A stretch of 37,231 nt of DNA from NCBI GenBank assembly GCA_009760855.2, contig WPIO01000492.1, positions 1 through 37,231 of the forward strand, written 5' to 3'. The stretch comes from Cristatella mucedo (Eukaryota > Bryozoa > Phylactolaemata > Cristatellidae). Shown in pieces: positions 33,035-37,231 of this stretch. The position numbers were made by a program, and so were the translations under genes. Under the pieces are notes generated by a model, which worked only from the letters and a program-made list of their open reading frames with translations, was not told where the DNA came from and did not search any database. How positions within the stretch are numbered: position 1 is the stretch's first letter; each line of letters opens with the position of its first letter.

Positions 33035-33310
33035 TAATGTATCTCCGTCTGAAACTCCACAAAGTCCTAAGGACTGCGGTGGGTGTTACGCAGGAGAGTT
33101 TTTTGCGTAGCTCCACTCACAGCCTAAGCGGCTTTCGATACGTATTCGGGTAGCCAAAAGACTTCGTCTCAACGCAACAAAGAGGAAAGTGGGAAGAAAT
33201 AGCAGAGTTAGGAGAGCAGTTGAGGTAGTGAGTAGCATAGAAGTAGAAGCTCAGGACCGCTGAAAAGGATGAGCCAAAGTTTGTCTTAGTAACTTTGCGG
33301 AGCTAAAGAC
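33035..33310. other. About 270 bp present in the B duplicate but absent from A
   Basis: Flanking blocks (CGAGAAGACCCTATC on the left; ATTGCAGCCGATCGAA on the right) are close together in copy A near 13805-13860. The extra sequence is not a LINE piece I recognise and shows no coding frame or terminal repeat. It could be an insertion in B or a deletion in A. Confidence 0.45.
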
Positions 33311-33699
33311 CGATATAAATATCATTGCAGCCGATCGAAGCCACTGCCTGCCACTCCCCGTCCGTGACGTCACGGACTGGTCAGCCTTTTCGTGGGACGC
33401 CTGCTCGCCCACGCTTCGCTAGGCACGCCCGCGACGTTCGCATACCGACATTCTCGTTGCGGTTAAAATCGCAGCCCTCATGGCGACACTTCCGGTTATG
33501 CGCAGTATAGCTTAGGCTCCGTAGTATTATCTTAGGCAAGCCTCTTTCGTTTTGTTTGCGGAAGTGCTTTTTTTTGCTGTTTTGGCTTGCGTAGTCGGTT
33601 TAGGATCCCTTTACTGTCGCTCGGTCTGCTGGAAAAAAAGCAGATGCCGGCCGATGGTGGCGAGAAATCCAAGTAGCGCGCGCCAGTTAAGCATTCACA

Positions 33700-33870
33700 A
33701 GTATTTATTACTAATTTTGCATTGCACACACCTAAAGAGAACTTAATCTCTATTCAAACGCTTCACGCACGCTACGGGGCTCGAGCCAACGACCTCGGCC
33801 GTGAAATTCACTTTGACCGCAGTCGAGGCGAAACAAAAAAAAAAAAAGACACCTTAAACCAGTGTAGAAA
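33700..33870 (-). mobile_element. tRNA-derived SINE head, copy B
   Basis: Duplicate of 14165-14340. The box B-like TTGGCTCGAGCCCC is clear. The box A-like part (CTGGTTTAAGGTG) is separated by an inserted T run (poly-A at 33833-33847 on the plus strand). Confidence 0.5.
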
Positions 33871-34711
33871 AACCAACCGGCGCGTAGTCTCATCGTTCGC
33901 GACATTTAATCCTTAGTGGATCGTTAAACGGTTGGGCGAAATGAAATCCTCCGACATAATCATCCATGGTACGCGCGCCGGCAAAACCGCTCAAAAAAAC
34001 TGCTGCTGCCTCCTGTGAAGAAATCCCGCACGAAAAACTCGAAGTTCGCTCGGACGAAGGAAAATAACTGTAGGCGAATCGATCCAGCTTTGACCTGCTT
34101 TCAAAGCATATTTCATTATTTTCGACGGTTGCACATGATAAATTGCGTGTCCGTGGACTTCTAAACTAAACCTTACCGGCGTCTGTAAGCTTATGCCCTG
34201 CCGTCAGGCTTTCGAGATTCGCCCCCACAAACCCTAAGCGTAGGTATCATCGCAGATTTTAACTATACCTTCCACTAATGTAAACATATTCCGCCGGACG
34301 TGAGAGAGAATTGTAATCGTATTAATCATTGCCGTATCATATTATCATTGTTTGGATCTCAAGACAAGCGCAAAAGTAGCCCGAGCGGCAGCACGAAAAA
34401 AAAGAAAAAGAAAAAAAAAAACGTTCGCGTGCCTTCCATCAATGACTCTTCGGGTAGCGGCTGCCAGCGCGCTCGCCGGGAGATCGGGGGCAGGCCTATT
34501 TCGTCGGTCCTCCATCCCTACAGATTTGTTCATCCGGATAACGCTATCCGACGCCACAGCTGGCATATTCCACCGCTACATCTGCCACGCGTCCCCCCCT
34601 CCACCTCACCCCAAGCACAAAGGTAAGCCCCCAGCGATCGTGGCTTGGCCACGTACAATCATCTGAGAGTCGTAAATCTATAATCGCAGTCAAGAACCGA
34701 TAATCGATAAC

Positions 34712-34724
34712 GGGGGGGGGGGGG
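34712..34724. repeat. Homopolymer G tract (13 G)
   Basis: A run of 13 G flanked by repeated GATAAC/ATCGATA words. It is absent from the corresponding place in copy A. Confidence 0.9.
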
Positions 34725-35109
34725 ATACGTCGATATCGAACCGATAACAATTTTGGTTTCGCTATCGTTATTCATTTTTGTGTAGATGCTATTGTCAAAC
34801 ATCTTTGAATGGTTTTTGTTCGCATTTGCAACCCCCACAAAGCAGGTTGTGAGGCCGGCAGGCAGCGCTTGCCTCTGTAATTCCTCAGTGCTCCATCTGC
34901 AAAATATCGCAGTGCGATCTCCCCCAGACGCTGGCCTGGGACTCGCGCCGAACTTCGTGGTCATCGAGCCTGCTATAAGCTCAGCGACGGCTTTCAATTT
35001 TTCTTCCCTCGAACGACTCCAGCTCAATGAAGGCAATTCAAACTGACTAACTACTCGAGAATAAAGTAATGCACCCGCCGCCCGGTTTTCTCGCTTTTGT
35101 CGCACCCCT

Positions 35110-35256
35110 AGATCAAAGCAAAACGTTAAGTGACGTCACTATTGGCTCAGGTTCCTTGCTCAGTTTTTCAACTCGTTTGAAGTAGCCGAAGCAGTCTTTT
35201 TCTTATACTTATTTTCGAGTTCCTCAAAGAAAAGCCGCCAATGTGACAGTAATCAA
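35110..35256 (+). mobile_element. Fragment of the APE-type LINE, duplicate of about 15505-15660
   Basis: Blocks such as GGCTCAGGTTCCTTGCTCA, GTTTGAAGTAGCC and GTAATCAAT align with the copy at 15500. Similarity ends abruptly at GTAATCAAT (about 35256), where a minus-strand LINE tail begins. The rest of the duplicate is therefore displaced or lost. Confidence 0.6.
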
Positions 35257-37231
35257 TAAAATATAAATAATGTACTTTGATAAAGCGCCGCAAGAACTTA
35301 ATCTCTTTCTGGGCCTTTACATTGCTGCAAAGTGAAATGCAATTGAATATCATTAAAATCATGCTGAAAAACAACAAAATGAATGTATGTTATAGGTGAC
35401 ATGCACATGGTCAGCATGCAAATGTGGTTAGTGCAGCAGGCACGGTGTCGCAGGCGCTAAGCACATCAAGGACGATCACACAGGGACCCCTAACGCTGTC
35501 CTTATTAGGTGTGTTTTTTGGGGGTTCCTTTTAAAATGTATTTCAGGTCGGGAATGTTTCTGACGCAGGTCGGGAGGGAGTTCCAGGCTTTGGAGCATAC
35601 TAAATAAATTCCGAGTCTCCAAATGATTTACAGGCTTGTACTAGGTAGTTTCCAGACTGTTTCGTTCCAAAAAGCGTGTGGACGATCTTGCCTGATGGGG
35701 TGTATATCTGAGAGATAGGCTGGAGCCATAAACTGACAGGGACCTAATAGTGGAGCGACGAAACTTTTCTTGCAGATCACCCGTTTTGCGTGATTTGGTA
35801 GCCAGTGCAGGTCGCGAGAAAGTGGAGTAATGTGGAACTGCGACGCTCACGACAGACAAGTCCTAAGTGCTGAAGAGTTGTTGCACCAACTGCAATCGCC
35901 TGATCGCACATGCTGGTAGGCCATTAAGCAATGAGTGTCAGAAGTGAGACGAGATATCACGAATGCCTGGACCATCTTAGACGTGGTATCTTTAATCTAA
36001 ACAAGCCCTAATTTTAGCAAAGGGTTTGAAGCTGAAAATGGCAGATTTGACTGTGGAGCTGTGGGGTCCCGTCTAACGAGAGGTCGCTTCGTTTTGATAG
36101 ACACCTAGATTGCGAGCTGATTCTTCAACTGGAGATATGCTGGCAGAGCAATTTGAAAAGTCAGCCTTTCCAATTTCTGAATAACCTGGGGGGGGTTTGA
36201 CAAATAAATAGAAGTTAGTTTTATCATCGTTTTAGTTTAGAAAATTGCTGCCATCCATGATCGGATGTCATCAATGCATGAAGCAAGGAGTTTGAGAGAA
36301 TTTGAGGTGCTCGAAGGCTGGGGGGATCAAAGGCAAAGGGTCAATGAGTGTCATCCACATAAAGTGAAAAGGCTAGATTGTGCTTGGCAATCACATCAGC
36401 AAGAGGGAGAGTTAAAACCGTGAAAAGGAACCTGACCTAGGACAGAGCCCCTGAGGTACTCCATATTTTAGAGTTAACTTCCCGATGATGCTTTGTCCAC
36501 TTCACGTCAATACTCATGGAGTCTCCCACTGAGATTAGGACCTAACCATTGCAGAGCATGCCAGTGATGCCCAGGCGAGAGGAGAGGCGCTCTATAAGTA
36601 CTTTGTGATCGATGATATCCAAAGCTGCCGAAAATCGAGCAAAACAAGAAGAGACCATCTACCCATGTAAGCATTCCTAAGTAGGTCGTTGCATACCCGA
36701 AGCAATGCTGACCTCTGTGGAGTGATTACTCTAAAGCCAGAACTGGAACTTACTAGCCAGGTGGGAATTTTCTATATACGATTCAGCTGGTCTGACGCGA
36801 CCCATTCCAGTGTCTTATGTAGGTATGGGTAGATGGGAGACTGGGCGGTAAGTTGAGTTAGTTCTCTGGTCCTAGTGTAGCTTTTCTTGAAAGTGGCCTG
36901 AACTACCGCTTTTTTGGAAAGGTGTCTGGACCTGATCTGAGGCTAATGAACATATTAATGAGTTTGGTTATGCATGGGCAGCAGCAGATCAATGCAACGT
37001 AGATCAGGAAGTGGGAATAGGGTCCAGTGGACTTGTTTGTCTTCTTTGATTGGTGGATACGAACTTTAGGACTCTATCACTGTGACCTGCTTAAATGCAG
37101 ACTTGAGGAGCAGCCAGGAACCGAGAAACAGCATTCTAGTGGGAAATGTTGTCATCGCAGAGATTGATTCTCTGATTCTGTCTATCTTCTGCACACGAGA
37201 GCAATACAAAACTGGAAACGGGAAGCACAAC
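35257..37231 (-). mobile_element. CR1/L2-like LINE, long 3' portion with RT domain, running off the window
   Basis: This is the longest copy of the family here, read on the minus strand from beyond the window edge to its 3' end at about 35257. Decayed RT motifs appear in order: VVQATFKKSYTR and an LEWVASDQL block (about 36910-36780), a HSTE block (about 36720), SAALDIIDHKVLIERLSSRL (about 36630-36570, the LDxSAAFDxxDH palm A motif), VPQG (about 36455), FSLYVDDTH (about 36370-36345, the catalytic YxDD box), NDDKTNFYLF (about 36225-36195) and the VKQRIDFK region near 35780. Multiple frameshifts and stops show it is dead. The YVDD catalytic pair itself is intact. Confidence 0.85.

Overview
This is eukaryotic, clearly metazoan genomic DNA: spliced genes with GT-AG introns, several families of dying non-LTR retrotransposons, tRNA-like SINE fragments, and many (TA)n, (CA)n and (GA)n arrays. 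CpG is not obviously depleted. The one gene family I can recognise (secreted PAN domain plus F-type lectin/fucolectin domain) and the transposon mix suggest an aquatic invertebrate, but I cannot name the phylum.

The host genes are all on the minus strand, so they read from high to low coordinate. They form a tandem locus of secreted PAN-domain proteins. Gene C is the most complete: a leader exon (25165-25429), a PAN exon (23693-23941), and an F-type lectin domain split over two exons (21173-21376 and 17831-18072, ending in a stop). Gene A has a leader exon (12474-12615), a PAN exon (6455-6703) about 70% identical to that of gene C, and then a long Thr/Pro mucin-like exon (5027-6053) instead of the lectin; its 3' end was not found. 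A third leader exon, B (30978-31116), has no PAN or lectin exon of its own and lies upstream of gene C. Every intron I could place is phase 1, so the modules are freely exchangeable, and leader B (which keeps an ATG that leader C lacks) could splice in frame to the gene C PAN exon as an alternative first exon.

The plus strand holds two copies (about 8416-11535 and 27099-29985) of an RLE-type (R2/R4/NeSL-like) non-LTR retrotransposon with RT and restriction-like endonuclease remnants. Each is bounded on both sides by (TA)n. Both share the same small deletion in the RT catalytic YADD box, so they are copies of one dead element. They belong to a larger segmental duplication, about 8416-15660 and 27099-35255, that also carries the leader exon and a tRNA-like SINE. 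A second LINE family (CR1/L2-like) is scattered as 5'-truncated copies at 18972-19640 (+), 19737-20780 (-), 26885-27000 (+), 31755-32461 (-) and 35257-37231 (-). A third, degraded LINE lies at 15500-16430 (+).

Regions 223-5026, 7500-8080, 16450-17340 and much of the intronic sequence contain no gene I can support. All exon boundaries are hand-predicted from splice signals and reading phase.
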